Shown one piece after another: positions 1 to 10,355 of a DNA stretch of 64,000 bases. Made by a program: the position numbers and the translations under genes. Under the pieces are notes generated by a model. The model had not been told where the DNA came from. It did no database searches and saw nothing but the letters and a program-made list of their open reading frames with translations. The stretch comes from Euleptes europaea (taxonomy: Eukaryota > Chordata > Lepidosauria > Squamata > Sphaerodactylidae): the NCBI RefSeq assembly GCF_029931775.1, contig NC_079320.1:59785521-59849520 (forward strand), written 5' to 3'. How positions within the stretch are numbered: the first letter of the stretch is position 1; every line of letters starts with the position of its first letter.

Positions 1-1160
1 ACCCCCGGCGGCTCCGTCCCGGCTTTGTTAGGCTCCGGGGGTGATTGAAGCATATTCCCTTTTCCCCCCTCCGCGCAAAAAAAAATCCAGCTTTATTCGC
101 TTCTCGCTACCCTCCGCAATCACATCTGGCAGGGAGGTGGAGAGGATCCCTCCCCGCCTTTGTTTCGGTGCATCAAAGGTATTCTGTAATCACTTCCGCG
201 ACCCCTAACTCGATTCCAGCGCCCCGCAAAAAGGGACGCCGAATCGGAGAGCAACGCGTCCTTCCAGCCGGTCCCTTTCCTGCCTCTGCAAATCCAAAAG
301 TGAAATTCCTTTCCTGCCTCTGCAAATCCAAAAGTGAAATTAAAAGCCTGGCTTTCTCTTACCAGCAACTGCGCCTACAAATCATATGACCCGGCCTTTT
401 TATTTTTGTTTTCAACCAAATCCATAGGGGGAGGGGGGGGAGAAGCAAGGTGTCAAGCAAATGGGAAAACGAGGCGGGGGGGAGGGGTGGAAACACCCCA
501 AAAGCCCAAGAGACAAATCCACAGCCTTATCATTCTCTTTGTAAAGGAGTAATCGTTTTGGATACCTTACCAATAAGTTTGTTTTCACGGTATTAATGCA
601 ATCCCCCTCAAGGTTATCGCGGTTGCCAAGAGACGCGAAATGGAAAGGAAAACCAGTCGGCTGAGCAAATCCGCAGGAGCAAAACTAAAAGTTAATTTTC
701 CCCCTCCTCTGGCTTTTGGCTGCGACGAGTCCAGATCGAAAGCAAAACAAGGGAGAGGAAACCGCGAGGCGCTGAGTCTTGGAAATCCCCCCCTCCTCCT
801 CCTCCTCCACCTCTTCCAGGCCTGTTTGTGCAGCGAGCGAGAGCAGGGAGGAGGGGGCTGGCAGGAGGGAGAGGTGCGGAAGTTTGCCGCAGCCGTTCAT
901 TGGCAGGCCTGGCCGCTTTCATCATTTCTCAGAAAAGTCGATTTCATTTTCACTTCCCTCCTGCAGCAGCAGCAGCAGCAGCGCAAGCAAAGTGGGGGCA
1001 GAGCGAGGAAGGGGGGCGAGACGGAAATAGAGGTTTCAGTTCCTCGGCGGAGAGAGAAGCTGGAGAAAGAGCCTCGGCCTCTCCTCCCTGGCAGTCCTCC
1101 CCCCCAGTCGACATACTGCTGAAACAGGAAGGAATGGCGGACGGGGAAAGAACAGCCTCC
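1..1160. promoter_or_regulatory. CpG-rich promoter-like region, possible IRF2 5' end
   Basis: The sequence is rich in CpG and G/C runs, unlike the AT-rich intergenic DNA that follows, and it has few recognisable repeats up to about 1160. It contains a CAG-repeat stretch (961-983) and an interferon-response-type motif (942-951). Human IRF2 is the next gene beyond the 3' end of CASP3 and is transcribed away from it, so a minus-strand IRF2 promoter here would fit synteny. This is inference: no IRF2 coding exon is seen, and its translated exons would lie to the left of the window. Several open frames cross this stretch, but GC-rich DNA keeps frames open by chance and none resembles a known protein. 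Confidence 0.4.
942..951 (-). promoter_or_regulatory. ISRE/IRF-E-type motif
   Basis: The plus strand reads TTTCATTTTC, which on the minus strand is GAAAATGAAA, an exact match to the GAAANNGAAA core bound by interferon regulatory factors. It sits inside the CpG-rich left end. Human IRF2 is known to be induced through such an element, so the motif fits an IRF2 promoter, but a single 10-base match can occur by chance. Confidence 0.35.
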
Positions 1161-2010
1161 GGATTAGAAAGGGAGGCTGCTGAATTGCAAGTAATGGTGA
1201 AGCGCAAGAGGATGCATTCTCCTGGACTTAATGGAGATCTGGGATGCCTGTCTCCTTACCAATAGCTAATTTCTCCCGCCTACTATCCCTCTGCATATCG
1301 CACCTGATTCGATCACGCCTGCTAATGTCATTTACTTGCTTTTACTACACAAAATCAGTATAGGAACACACAAATACAGCCATGTACAATAAACCTGAGG
1401 GGCCCCATGGCGCAGAGTGGTAAGCTGCAGTACTGCAGTCCAAGCTCTGCTCACAACCTGAGTTTGATAACGACGGAAGTTGGTTTCAGGTAGCCGGCTC
1501 AAGGTTGACTCAGCCTTCCATCCTTCCGAGTTCAGTAAAATTAGGACCGAGCTTGCCGGGGGTAAAGGGAAGACGACTGGGGAAGGCACTGGCAAACCAC
1601 CCCATAAAACGAAGTCTGCCTAGTAGACGTCGGGATGTGAAGTCACCCCATGGGTCAGGAATGACCCGGTGCTTGCACGGGACCTTTACCTTTTTACAAT
1701 AAACATAGAAGCATTTATCTACCACAAACAAAAGATAGATATATACAATTGTTGGAAATCCAAAGAAACTAACAAACAAATATACCAAAAGTCCAAGAAG
1801 CGCTTCTTCCTTAAAGTATACTATTTGCAATCAGTTTTTGACATTTAAATTTTCATTGTGAGTGGATTGTGTGTGTGGATAGATGGAATCATAATTCTAG
1901 CTGTATCTGAAGAAGTGATCTGTGGCTCAGGAAGGCTCATACCCTGCCAGAAATTTTGTTAGTCCTTAAGGTGCTACTGGACTCTTGCTCTTTTCTACTG
2001 CTGGGGACAG
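1160..2010 (+). mobile_element. Penelope-like element remnant with a nested SINE
   Basis: Bases 1160-1330 align by eye with 35540-35700: both translate to a peptide tail of the form E-x-A-E-L-Q ... M-H-x-P-G-L-N-x-D-L, which resembles the C-terminal end of Penelope-like reverse transcriptase/GIY-YIG proteins. The right end (about 1888-2010) repeats the terminal block with the words GTGATCTGTGGCTC and GTGCTACTGGACTC that bounds the copies at 35-37 kb. A tRNA-derived SINE is inserted at about 1395-1694. The assignment to Penelope-like elements rests on the peptide pattern and on long target duplications at other copies; the family name is inference. Confidence 0.5.
1395..1694 (+). mobile_element. 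tRNA-derived SINE (Sauria-like), full-length copy
   Basis: The head has a box A-like GGCGCAGAGTGGTAAG and a degraded box B. The body includes the GGTTGACTCAGCCTTCCATCC block typical of squamate tRNA-derived SINEs, and the tail ends GGGACCTTTACCTTTT. It is flanked by the direct repeat TACAATAAAC (1385-1394 and 1695-1704), the target duplication of LINE-driven insertion. Other copies in the window: 6896-7028, 14412-14676, 46605-46898, 49857-50148 and 58245-58545. Confidence 0.8.
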
Positions 2011-2886
2011 ATGCGGCTACCCATCGTGATCAGCCTCCAGAAGCTTATGGAAACAGAAACGCTTTGGGGAGCTTGCTCCTCAAGTGACTCTGCTCCAGGC
2101 ATTGGAAGAGAAACCATGGCCACAATGAGAAAGCCCCTATCCCTGAGATGCTATTTTGCAGAGACCAATCAGATTGTTCTTAATTTTTTAAAAAGCAGGT
2201 TTCTAGTCCTCATTGTGAGAAAATACTGAAAGTACCAGGATAGTGTTTGCAGAAGGCCCTGAAAAAAAACCCGCCAGTCACTTATTGCTCTTTCATATGA
2301 CATATGTCATTTTCTTCTTGGTTTGAGGGCTGGAGCAGCCCGGTGGGATTTTTTAAAAACCCTTTTAATTGTGAAGCCCTGACATTTCTGCTATGGAAAC
2401 TCCGCTCCTTTTCGGAACTGGTTTAACACAAGGCAGGGTGCCATTCCAGAAGTATGCCCAGATTCCCCAAAATTGCAACTGGTTGCATGCTTCTTCGAGA
2501 GCGTCTCAGCCAAGACATTAATTCCAGAACAGGCTCTTCTGCATAACCTCTATACCAGGGGATTCCAGCATGGAGTTCATGGGCTTCAAATAGATCTCCA
2601 GCTGATGCAGAATAGCTCGTGGATTTCCTAGAAAACCCAGGAAAAGATCATGAAAAGATCTGCTCTAGCCCATATGTCCAGTTGGGTAAAGAGGCAGAAA
2701 AAACTGTGCAATGCCACATGATTTCTGGCCAAAAACCCAGAAGTGATGTCCCCACGTTGCAGTGACGCTCTAGGAATCCCATCAATATCTATGTTATAGG
2801 GGCTGGAATGACATTGTGGCATTGCAAGGCATAATTTCCTCCTCCATGGTTCTTCTAACTGCTCATTTGATTGGGAGAGAGGATCG
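2011..2886. other. Intergenic DNA, nothing recognised
   Basis: AT-rich intergenic sequence with only short open frames. I see no gene, RNA or clear repeat. Confidence 0.5.
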
Positions 2887-2894
2887 GTAGAAGC

Positions 2895-3104
2895 TAGGGT
2901 TGTCAGCTCTGGGATGGGAAATACCTGAAGATTTTGGGGGGCGGAGCCTGAGGAGGGTGGGGTTTAGAGAGGGGAGGGACTTCAATACCATAGAGTGCAA
3001 TTGCCAAAGTGGCCATTTTCTCCAGGGGAACTGATCTCTGTCACCTGAAGATGAGTTGTAATAGCGGGAGATCTCCAGCCACCACCCGGAGGTTGGCAAC
3101 CCTA
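2895..3104 (+). mobile_element. hAT MITE of the TAGGGTTGCCA family
   Basis: A non-autonomous DNA transposon of about 210 bases. The ends are TAGGGTTG... and ...GGCAACCCTA, inverted copies of each other. It is flanked by a perfect 8-base target duplication, GTAGAAGC (2887-2894 and 3105-3112), the hAT signature. The interior contains blocks shared by all copies, such as GGCGGAGCCTGAGGAGGGTG and GGAGATCTCCAGC. Confidence 0.88.
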
Positions 3105-3112
3105 GTAGAAGC

Positions 3113-3682
3113 CTTCCCACTGGAAGTGGATAAGTGGTATCCCCTGGAGATTTTTATCTGCACTGCTCAGCTGATAGTTTCATTTCTGGTGCTCTTCCTA
3201 GTCTCTAGGATGAAACAAAACATGGGGGAGTAGGCTGGGATATTTTCCATTACTCAGAAATAGCTCTCATTAAATAAAAGGTTGGCAAACCTCTACTATG
3301 CGTGCATCCGCAGAGTCATCTTCTTCTCCCAGGCTCCTGCCATATAGGAAATTTCCAGAAATTTTAGGGGCTGAGTCCCACATGGAGTCCTGGGAGAAAA
3401 ATGAGCTTGTGGGGTTTTGGAGAGCAGATTCAGAAGGGCCTGTTTTGGAAGGAATGCCCTGGCAGCGATGTAGTGTGGCCAGCTGGGTGGCGGTGGCACT
3501 TGTCTTTCTGAATCCTTACATGTTCTCTTTGAAACAGGTTCTGTTGCTTTCCACCATGTAACGGACCTGCGTGAGAGAGTGAGTTGTTACGTTTTGCTTA
3601 TGTGTGAGTGTTGCTGGTCAGCTAGTGTTAGAGATCTTGCTCGATTTTTTTTTTTACTGATAGTTGAAATGTAAGTCTGTCT
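3113..3682. other. Intergenic DNA, nothing recognised
   Basis: Unique-looking sequence with short open frames only. No conserved motif was found. Confidence 0.45.
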
Positions 3683-3858
3683 TAGGGTTGCCAGCTCTGA
3701 GTTGGAAAATACCTGGAGATTTTTGGGGCGGAGCCTGAGGAGGTTGGGGTTTGGGGGGAGGGACTTCAGTGCCATAGAGTCCAATTACCAGTTACTTCAG
3801 TGCCATAGAGTCCAATTACTGGAGATCTCCAGCTACTGTCTGGAGGATGGCAACCGTA
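3683..3858 (+). mobile_element. hAT MITE of the TAGGGTTGCCA family with internal duplication
   Basis: Same family as 2895-3104, flanked by a perfect 8-base duplication GTCTGTCT (3675-3682 and 3859-3866). A block of about 25 bases (ACTTCAGTGCCATAGAGTCC and following) is repeated in tandem at about 3763 and 3797. This copy is otherwise shortened in the middle. Confidence 0.87.
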
Positions 3859-3866
3859 GTCTGTCT

Positions 3867-4309
3867 GCTGATTCAACAATCTGCCTAGGAATTCATGACA
3901 AATTTTTGTGTGTACTAGTGATTCTTTTCAATGCATGCAAATATTATTCTCTTCTGACTCACTCATTAATCGTTGGCCTGTATGTGTCACTCATTGTGCT
4001 GAAAGTTAGTGATTTTCACCAAGCATCATTGTTCCAAGGTTTATTTTCCACCAACCACTCATATTCATAGAGCCAGGCAGGACTGTGCATCGTGCCTTCC
4101 AGTCAATTTTAAGAATGGAAAAATAGATACTATTCATCAGTTTTACATTTGGATGCACTGCAATGCCAATAAGAACATCCAGTTCTCAGCCAGCTCAAGA
4201 ATGTACCTACCTCCAAAATTAAATTTACTGTTGGCTACCCTGGAGGAGTTCATCAACAGGGGCCTCTGTTCCTTCCTCAGATGTGGAAATCCTGGGAATC
4301 AGAAGAAGA
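3867..4309. other. Intergenic DNA, nothing recognised
   Basis: AT-rich sequence without recognised genes or repeats. Confidence 0.4.
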
Positions 4310-4722
4310 CCATGCTGTCAAGTTGCAATTGACTCTTGCCAATCCCATCCACAGGGCATTCCAGGCAAGTGACAAACAGAGGTGGTTTGCCATTGTCTTC
4401 CTCGGCATAGCAACCCCAGTAGGGTTGCCAACCTCCAGGTAGTAGCTGGAGATCTGCTATTACAACTGATCTCCAGCCGATAGAGATCAGTTCACCTGGA
4501 TAAAATGGCCGCTTTGGCAATTGGACTCCATGGCATTGAAGTCCCCAAACCCCACCCTCCTCAGGCTCTGCCCCCAAAACCTCCCACTGGTGGCAAAGAG
4601 GGACCTAGCAACCCTAAATCCCAGCCTTCCTTGATGCTCTCCCATCCAACTACGGACTGTGGCCAGCCCTGCTTATCTCCCAAGCTCTGACAAGTCCGGG
4701 CTAAGCTGGGCTATTTGGGCTG
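4310..4722 (-). mobile_element. 5S-derived SINE interrupted by a hAT MITE
   Basis: On the plus strand the left part carries the SINE tail (GCTGTCAAGTTGCAATTGAC, then AGAGGTGGTTTGCCATTG) and the right part carries the reverse complement of the 5S rRNA-like head (CTCCCATCCAACTA, AAGCTCTGACAAGTCCGGGC). A MITE splits the SINE at 4420-4616. The SINE therefore predates the MITE. Confidence 0.75.
4420..4616 (-). mobile_element. hAT MITE nested in a 5S-derived SINE
   Basis: Reverse-orientation copy of the TAGGGTTGCCA family. Flanks are AACCCCAG (left) and AATCCCAG (right), a 7 of 8 match as expected for an older 8-base hAT duplication. The duplicated word belongs to the interrupted SINE. Confidence 0.83.
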
Positions 4723-4926
4723 CTCCTGGGAATTAAGGGTACTTTTTGACCTTTTAACCTTAGCATGTTCAACCAGTTCCCAGTTATAATCCCCAGAATT
4801 GTTGTCATCAGTTACCATCACCCCAGCTATCCTTGGCATCTGCAATTGCTTCCTTTCTTAAGGATGGGTACTGATGTCAATCATATTAGGATTGTTTTAT
4901 ATATATGAAAACCAAGGGCCTCTTGA

Positions 4927-5118
4927 TAGGGTTGCCAGGTCCCTCTTCACAACCGGCGGGAGGGTTTTGGGGTGGAGCCTGAGGAGGGCGGGGTTTGGGG
5001 AGGGACTTCAATGCCATAGAGTCCAATTGACAAAGCAGCCATTTTCTCCAGGTCTCTGATCTCTATCAGCTGGAGATCAGTTGTAATAGCAGGAGATCTC
5101 CAGCTAGTACCTCCAGCT
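4927..5118 (+). mobile_element. hAT MITE, right end missing
   Basis: The left terminus TAGGGTTGCCAGG and the family interior are present. The expected right terminus GGTTGGCAACCCTA is absent: the copy stops after AGCTAGTACCTCCAGC. No target duplication can be read. Confidence 0.75.
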
Positions 5119-5120
5119 AA

Positions 5121-5570
5121 AGATGCAGCAGATTTTCCCAGCTCTGGTGAAGTAGTTATCCAACCACAAGTGATCTGCTGTGTTTCCTCTGTCCCAGAAA
5201 CAGTCACAGAAGGAGTTTCCCATTTCTCTCCCCCACACATGAGAATTCTGAGCAGATACTGAAAATTTTGAGGCTGTGGTACAAGAATTCCAGTGTGAAG
5301 ACACAATGTATGGGGCTGCATTCAGAAGTTACAACAAGGTGCAATTAAATGGCAATGGAGCATGAATACATCTTGATTCTGTGTTCATTCCACTCCTCTC
5401 TCTCCTCCCATCTTCCTCCTTCTCTTGTGTACGATGTTTGATTCAAAACTTCCCAGTCTGATCAAGCGCCAATTTTCTATGATGCCCGAATGCAGGTGCC
5501 TCGGCAAACTGGAGATTGTTTTCCCCCCACTGCTAGGAGTGACTCTAACCCTTGGTAAATTCCAATGCTC
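5121..5570. other. Intergenic DNA, nothing recognised
   Basis: Short open frames only. No recognised element. Confidence 0.4.
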
Positions 5571-5571
5571 T

Positions 5572-5735
5572 ATGGGCGAAAATGCATGGTTGCTTTAGCC
5601 TCCTTTATTCCCTGTTTCAGCCAGGATTCAGCCAGGATTGAACGCACGTTTGGCGAAACACATGCGTTTGATCCTGGCTGAATCCTGGCTGAAACGGAAT
5701 AAAGGAGGCTAAAGCGACCGTGAGTTTTTGCCCTA
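5572..5735. mobile_element. Fold-back MITE with arms of about 75 bases
   Basis: The left arm begins ATGGGCGAAAATGCATGG and contains GCTTTAGCCTCCTTTATTCC. The right arm is its inverted copy (GGAATAAAGGAGGCTAAAGC, then GTTTTTGCCCTAT), leaving a loop of only about 13 bases around TTTGGCGAAACAC. Transcribed RNA would form a long hairpin. A related left arm occurs at about 39265-39315. The superfamily is not assigned. Confidence 0.7.
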
Positions 5736-6702
5736 TGTTTAAGACAGGCAGCCTTGTGGACACCCCCAGTGTGAAACTTCCATTTCCCTTGTAGCTTTAG
5801 AGATACTGGCTGTATCCCTTCTGGCAGTGGTAATGATGATATCTGGTCACCTATAGGGTAATTATTACTCACCATTAATGATCGGGCAAGTGCTTGATTG
5901 CAAAAGCACTGAACAGTATTCTGTAATCGAATGCTTTTTTCTAATTAATTTTGGCAAGCATCTTCTTATGTTCCAAAGATATTCCATTCACTTCTATAAA
6001 GTGTCATCCATCTGTCCAACATTCCTGTGAATTGCTGTGCAGTGCAGAAAAATGACTCAGTAGTACGGACTGTGGTCAACAGCCTGGATTTAAAGTACTT
6101 TCTCCATCTGGGTTTTCTCCCCCAGACACTTCTCCTTTGAGGCAATGAACTAATTAACTCAATACCTACAGTCTCAAGCACATTCCCCACTTCCATTTGG
6201 CTGCAATAGCAAATTTCAGATCTACTACCAACTGCACAATCTATTTTTAAGAAGCTCTCTGATTACAGTCTTAAGTCCTTGCTACTAGACTCCATGACAG
6301 CAGCAGCTGTATCCATCACCATGCCTCACTTTAACTCAAAGTCCGGAGGTTTCTTTGCTTGGAAAAATGGTAAACTTCATGGCTGTGTAGATGGGACTGT
6401 CCCCAATCCAGAGATGCTCACGCAGGAAAAAAGCAGCCCTCTGATGCACAAGCTGCTTAAAACAGATCATAAGTTGGAAGTAAATAAACAGCTAAATGCA
6501 GAACTGATTCCTATACATTGCAGAAGACAGAAGCACCTAAACTGGGCTGTATTCCACATGCACATTTGAAAGCTGAAAAAGGAGCTCCATTGACAGTGTG
6601 ATACAGGGGTTGAGAGGCTGAGCAGGGAACCAGAAACCACCCAGTTCAACTCTTACCTCTCTCAGAGCCAGGTCTAAATCTCCTATGTGCCATAGAGGTT
6701 CA
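5736..6702. other. Intergenic DNA, nothing recognised
   Basis: AT-rich with a few open frames below 100 codons. None resembles a known protein and none shows a convincing splice or start context. Confidence 0.4.
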
Positions 6703-6710
6703 CTGGGTGA

Positions 6711-6879
6711 TAGGGTTGCCAGGTCCCTCTTTGCCACCGGTGGGAGGTTTTAGGGGCGGGGCCTGAGGAGGGCAGGGTTTGGGGAGGGGAGGCAACCCAG
6801 GTGAACTGATCTCTATCGACTGGAGATCAGTTGTAATAGCAGGAGATCTCCAGTTAGTACCTGGAGGTTGGCAACCCTA
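6711..6879 (+). mobile_element. hAT MITE of the TAGGGTTGCCA family
   Basis: Complete termini and a perfect 8-base target duplication CTGGGTGA (6703-6710 and 6880-6887). Confidence 0.88.
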
Positions 6880-6895
6880 CTGGGTGACCTTGTCA

Positions 6896-7028
6896 CCTCA
6901 CACACTGGGAAGGCACTGGCAAACCACCCCGTAAACATAGTCTGCCTAGTAACCATCGGGATGTGACGTCACCCCATGGGTCAGAAATGACCCGGTGCTT
7001 GCACAGGGGACCTTAACCCTTTACTTTT
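6896..7028 (+). mobile_element. tRNA-derived SINE, 3' part only
   Basis: Matches the 3' half of the 1395-1694 copy, from GGGAAGGCACTGGCAAACCA through GGGTCAGAAATGACCCGGTG to the GCTTGCACAGGGGACC end. The tRNA-like head is absent. Confidence 0.75.
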
Positions 7029-7265
7029 AAGGGTGACTATAATGTGTATGAAGCACTCTTAAATGCTGAGGGTGGAACTATACTTTATGCATAGTTTTCT
7101 GGGGAGACCAATTAGGGGAAGTTGTTTCAATTCTTCCTTCAATGCTGGTTTTCCTCTCCAAAAACACTACCACCAAGGGGATTTTACCCAGACCTGGGCA
7201 AATATATGGGTACCTTTTATGGCATGCTGGCCTCAGTATCAGTTTTGCCCAGGGCTGGTTCTGCC

Positions 7266-7586
7266 CAGGGCCGGTGCCAGTCATTTTTGCGCCCTATGCA
7301 AGGCTAACTATCTGTGCCCCCCCCTCATTGCTAACCAATTTTCAAAAACAGATGTCCTGTAGAAAAAATAAAAGCACAACACTTTTTATAAAACATTATA
7401 ATTAATTATATTCCATAGCACTGTTGTGGTACTTATCTTAAAATAAAAAAACATAAATTGTCTCAGTTGCATTTTTTCCAAGAAACTAATCTGTTTAAAA
7501 CAATGCCCCTCAGGCCACTTCTGCGCCCTTCTGAAGCCTGCACCTTAGGCGACTGCCTAGTTCACCTAATGGTAGCACCGGCCCTG
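7266..7586. mobile_element. hAT-type MITE with CAGGGCCGGTGC ends
   Basis: The ends CAGGGCCGGTGCCA and GTAGCACCGGCCCTG are inverted copies of each other. Flanks GTTCTGCC and ATTCTGCC form a 7 of 8 target duplication. About 320 bases with an AT-rich interior and no transposase. Confidence 0.8.
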
Positions 7587-7639
7587 ATTCTGCCTATATG
7601 CCAAATTTGGAAATGGGCTAGGGGGGCAATTTATTTGCT

Positions 7640-8158
7640 TTGCTTACAGTTATTCATCTGGTGAAAACTGCAGTGACATGTAGCAGAGTAGCACATGATG
7701 CTCCAGATTTAAGATGTGAGGCACTGAAGTGGAGACGATGTGCCCTTGTAACTGCACTGTGTTCCCTGCTGTACCACCCTTTGGTTTTTGACTATCATAG
7801 ACCAAATTTGGTTTGTGCTGTCCTCTGCCAGTACCAGAGGAGGTACTACTGGTCTGAACAGCAGCCACTTGACGTATCAGCAACAGAAGAGAAAATAAAT
7901 TGGCAGATGAAAGCATATAATTTGAAATATAACGGTATGTGTCATAAAACAGGTGAGTCATTCCCATTCTCATTGTTGAATACCTGCCATTCCTTCTCTT
8001 TCTGTCACTTCTGGGACAATTTCAGGGGTTCTGTCCTGTTTCGGAGGGTTCTTCTGGTCATGGGCTATAACCTTATAATAGGCTTGGAAATGCATCTATT
8101 TGGTTGTGAAGAAGAAGAAGAGTTGGTTTTTATACTCTGCTTTTTCTCTACCTTTTAG
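7640..8158 (+). other. Unassigned open frame with a strong splice-donor-like site
   Basis: This frame is open for 172 codons in intergenic DNA and crosses the sequence AAACAG|GTGAGT at about 7952, a near-consensus donor. The predicted peptide resembles no family I recognise, and its last part runs into a tRNA-derived SINE (from 8108). It could be a lineage-specific exon, an exon of a noncoding RNA, or chance. Confidence 0.15.
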
Positions 8159-8358
8159 GAGTCTCAAAGAGGCTTACAATCACCTTCCCTTCCCCTCCCT
8201 ACAACAGACACCTTGTGAGGTCGGTGGGGCTGAGAGAGTTTGAAGAGAACTGTGACTAGCCCAATGTCACCCAGCTGGATTCATGTGGAGGAATGGGGAA
8301 ACAGACCCAGTTCACCAAATTAGAGTCTGCCACTCTTAGCAACTTCACAACGCTGGCT
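8108..8358 (-). mobile_element. Second tRNA-derived SINE family (TGGTGTAGTGGTTAA head)
   Basis: Reverse-orientation copy. Shared blocks are AAGAGTTGGTTTTTATAC, CCCTCCCTACAACAGACACC and the box-B region near the right end. Other copies: 13530-13820 (+), 32670-32968 (-), 45283-45517 (+), and a tail at 29035-29120 (+). Confidence 0.75.
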
Positions 8359-9764
8359 TACCAAAATCATTTTTTCCATATGAGATTTATTGGTAAATGA
8401 CTGAAATGTTTGCAGCCGGAAATTTGTTTGGGTTCTTTACAAACCTGCCCCAGTACATGTCACCCATTACTGGTAAATATCAGAAATTTCACCGGCCTTA
8501 TGAAATAAGAATTACTGGTAAACACCAGCATTTACCAATTTTGAAATTATCTGTTCCTCATTCTGAGCTTACCCTAGGTCCTCCAGATGTCTTCCTTTGT
8601 CCTTTTGGCAAACAATCACTAATGTACATAAACAGGTGGAGCCACTAAATTTCCTTTCAAATTAAGGAGAAAATTTACTGAGGAAACATTTTTCAAGCCT
8701 TAGATCTGTAATCAGTTTGCTCGAATTTATTTTAAACAGATTTGAGGCCCGTGAAGAATAATAGGGATGGGGTGGGTGGGTAAATTTCATGAATTTGTTA
8801 GTTGGGTATTTGGGTCCAAATGAGCTTAAAACATCACTCTCCTTCTATTTTATCATGACATCAACCACCCTGTGAGATAGCTTAGGCTGAGAGAGAGTAA
8901 CTGGCCCAAGCTGATCCAGTGAGCTCCCAGGCAGAGTGGGGATTCCAACCTGGGTCTCCCATATCTTACTTTGACAGTAACCAATTGTGACAGATGGAGA
9001 GACTTATTTTGAATAATAAGATGGTCAGAAATATTTGGCTTTTTGAATTACAACTTAAAAATAGTTTTATTTGTCTCTTTTTCTGGGATTTAAAAGTCAG
9101 GTTAGCAATTCTTCGTAACAGGAAATGTAGATTGTAACAGAATAACAGAAATGAGATGGTTAAGTTCAAGTGATATATTGTACTTCCAAATGTATCGAGG
9201 TGGTTCACATACAATGTTTTGATCTTTATTTTCTACTGAGAGTGTTTCTCTTGGCAGTCTGGTTTGTTTCTTAAATGTAAGCTTCTTTTACATTTTTTAA
9301 ACTTAAGCTTCTTTATTTTTCACAGTGGTTCTTTAGTAGTAGGTGTTAGGAACATTAACACACGACCCAGTTTCTCTCTTAAACTGCCCTGGGATCACTC
9401 ATTTCACAAGAGATATTTCTCATTAAACTCTTAAGAATCACTCTATAAACCTTAGAGCTATTTTCCCTAGATAACTGGTAATGGATCCTTTCTTGGTCCA
9501 AAAACCCAAAATGTGTTGCTTTTTACTCCTGAGGAGAATCCTCCACCAGATAGCTTACAGCTCACACAGCTGTTCCCAAGCTCCGTCTGTTAGCTTCTCC
9601 ATCAGTCAACCGCCAGTACTTAACTGTCAGAGTTCTCACTGCCACTCTCAGAATTCTATTCAAACTCCCTGTTAATCAAGGGGGTTCTATGACCAGGACA
9701 ACTCTTTAGAATGCAGATGTCCATCACACCACTATGTCACATTGGCTATAAGGTATTATAGAAC
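8359..9764. other. Intergenic DNA with an older SINE-like fragment
   Basis: Bases 8866-8970 read like a degraded CORE/MIR-type SINE (ACCCTGTGAGATAG, GTGGGGATTCCAACCTGGGTC). The rest has no recognised gene. The stretch 9350-9730 looks like an interspersed repeat but I could not classify it. Confidence 0.35.
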
Positions 9765-9982
9765 TAGGCATGCCAGTTCCCTCTTCGCTACCAGTGGGAG
9801 GTTTTGGGGGCAGAGCCTGAGGAGGGTGGGGTTTGTGGAGGGGAGGGACTTTAATGCCACAGAATTCAATTGCCACAGTGGCCATTCCAGCTGCCATTTC
9901 CAGGAGAAACTGATCTCCATCTGCTGGGGATCATTGTAATAGCTGGAGATCTCCAGCTAGTACCTGGAGGTTGGCAACCCTA
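9765..9982 (+). mobile_element. hAT MITE of the TAGGGTTGCCA family
   Basis: The ends are TAGGCATGCCAG... and ...TTGGCAACCCTA, with the full family interior between them. Flanks TATAGAAC and TATAGACC match at 7 of 8 bases. Confidence 0.82.
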
Positions 9983-10186
9983 TATAGACCAGAGTAAGCT
10001 GGAGGCGCACAATGAATTACAAGGGGGATAACTGATGGGGAAATCACCCCCGATGTACATAAAAATCCCCCTTCCAATGGTCGATAAGATCTAGGAGCTT
10101 CAACATCCAAATCCCCTCCTCAGCATTTCCCCACTTAAAATGATGCTCAGGCACTCTCAACATTCTGTGCATTCCAGAGCACGCTC

Positions 10187-10355
10187 TAGAGTTGCCACAC
10201 AGACAACAGAGATCAGTTCCCCTGGAGAAAATGGCTGCTTTGGAGGGTGGACTTTATAGCACTGAGGTCCCTCTCCAAACTCCATTCGCCCCCCCGATCC
10301 CAGTCTCTTCCACCAAAATCTCCAGGAATTTCCCAACCTGGAGTTGGCAACCCTA
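10187..10355 (-). mobile_element. hAT MITE, divergent subfamily
   Basis: Reverse-orientation relative of the TAGGGTTGCCA family, with the variant end words TTGCCACACAG and CCTGGAGTTGGCAACCCTA. No convincing target duplication is left, so it is probably older than its neighbours. Confidence 0.7.

Noticed and set aside
640-1122. Protein-coding gene on the plus strand in the CpG-rich region
   Set aside because: Overlapping open frames exist on both strands, as expected in GC-rich DNA. The peptides are low-complexity and resemble nothing known.
9350-9730. Solitary LTR
   Set aside because: It starts TGTTAGGAAC and has some repeat-like character, but I see no matching ends, target duplication or second copy, so I do not call a retroviral fossil.
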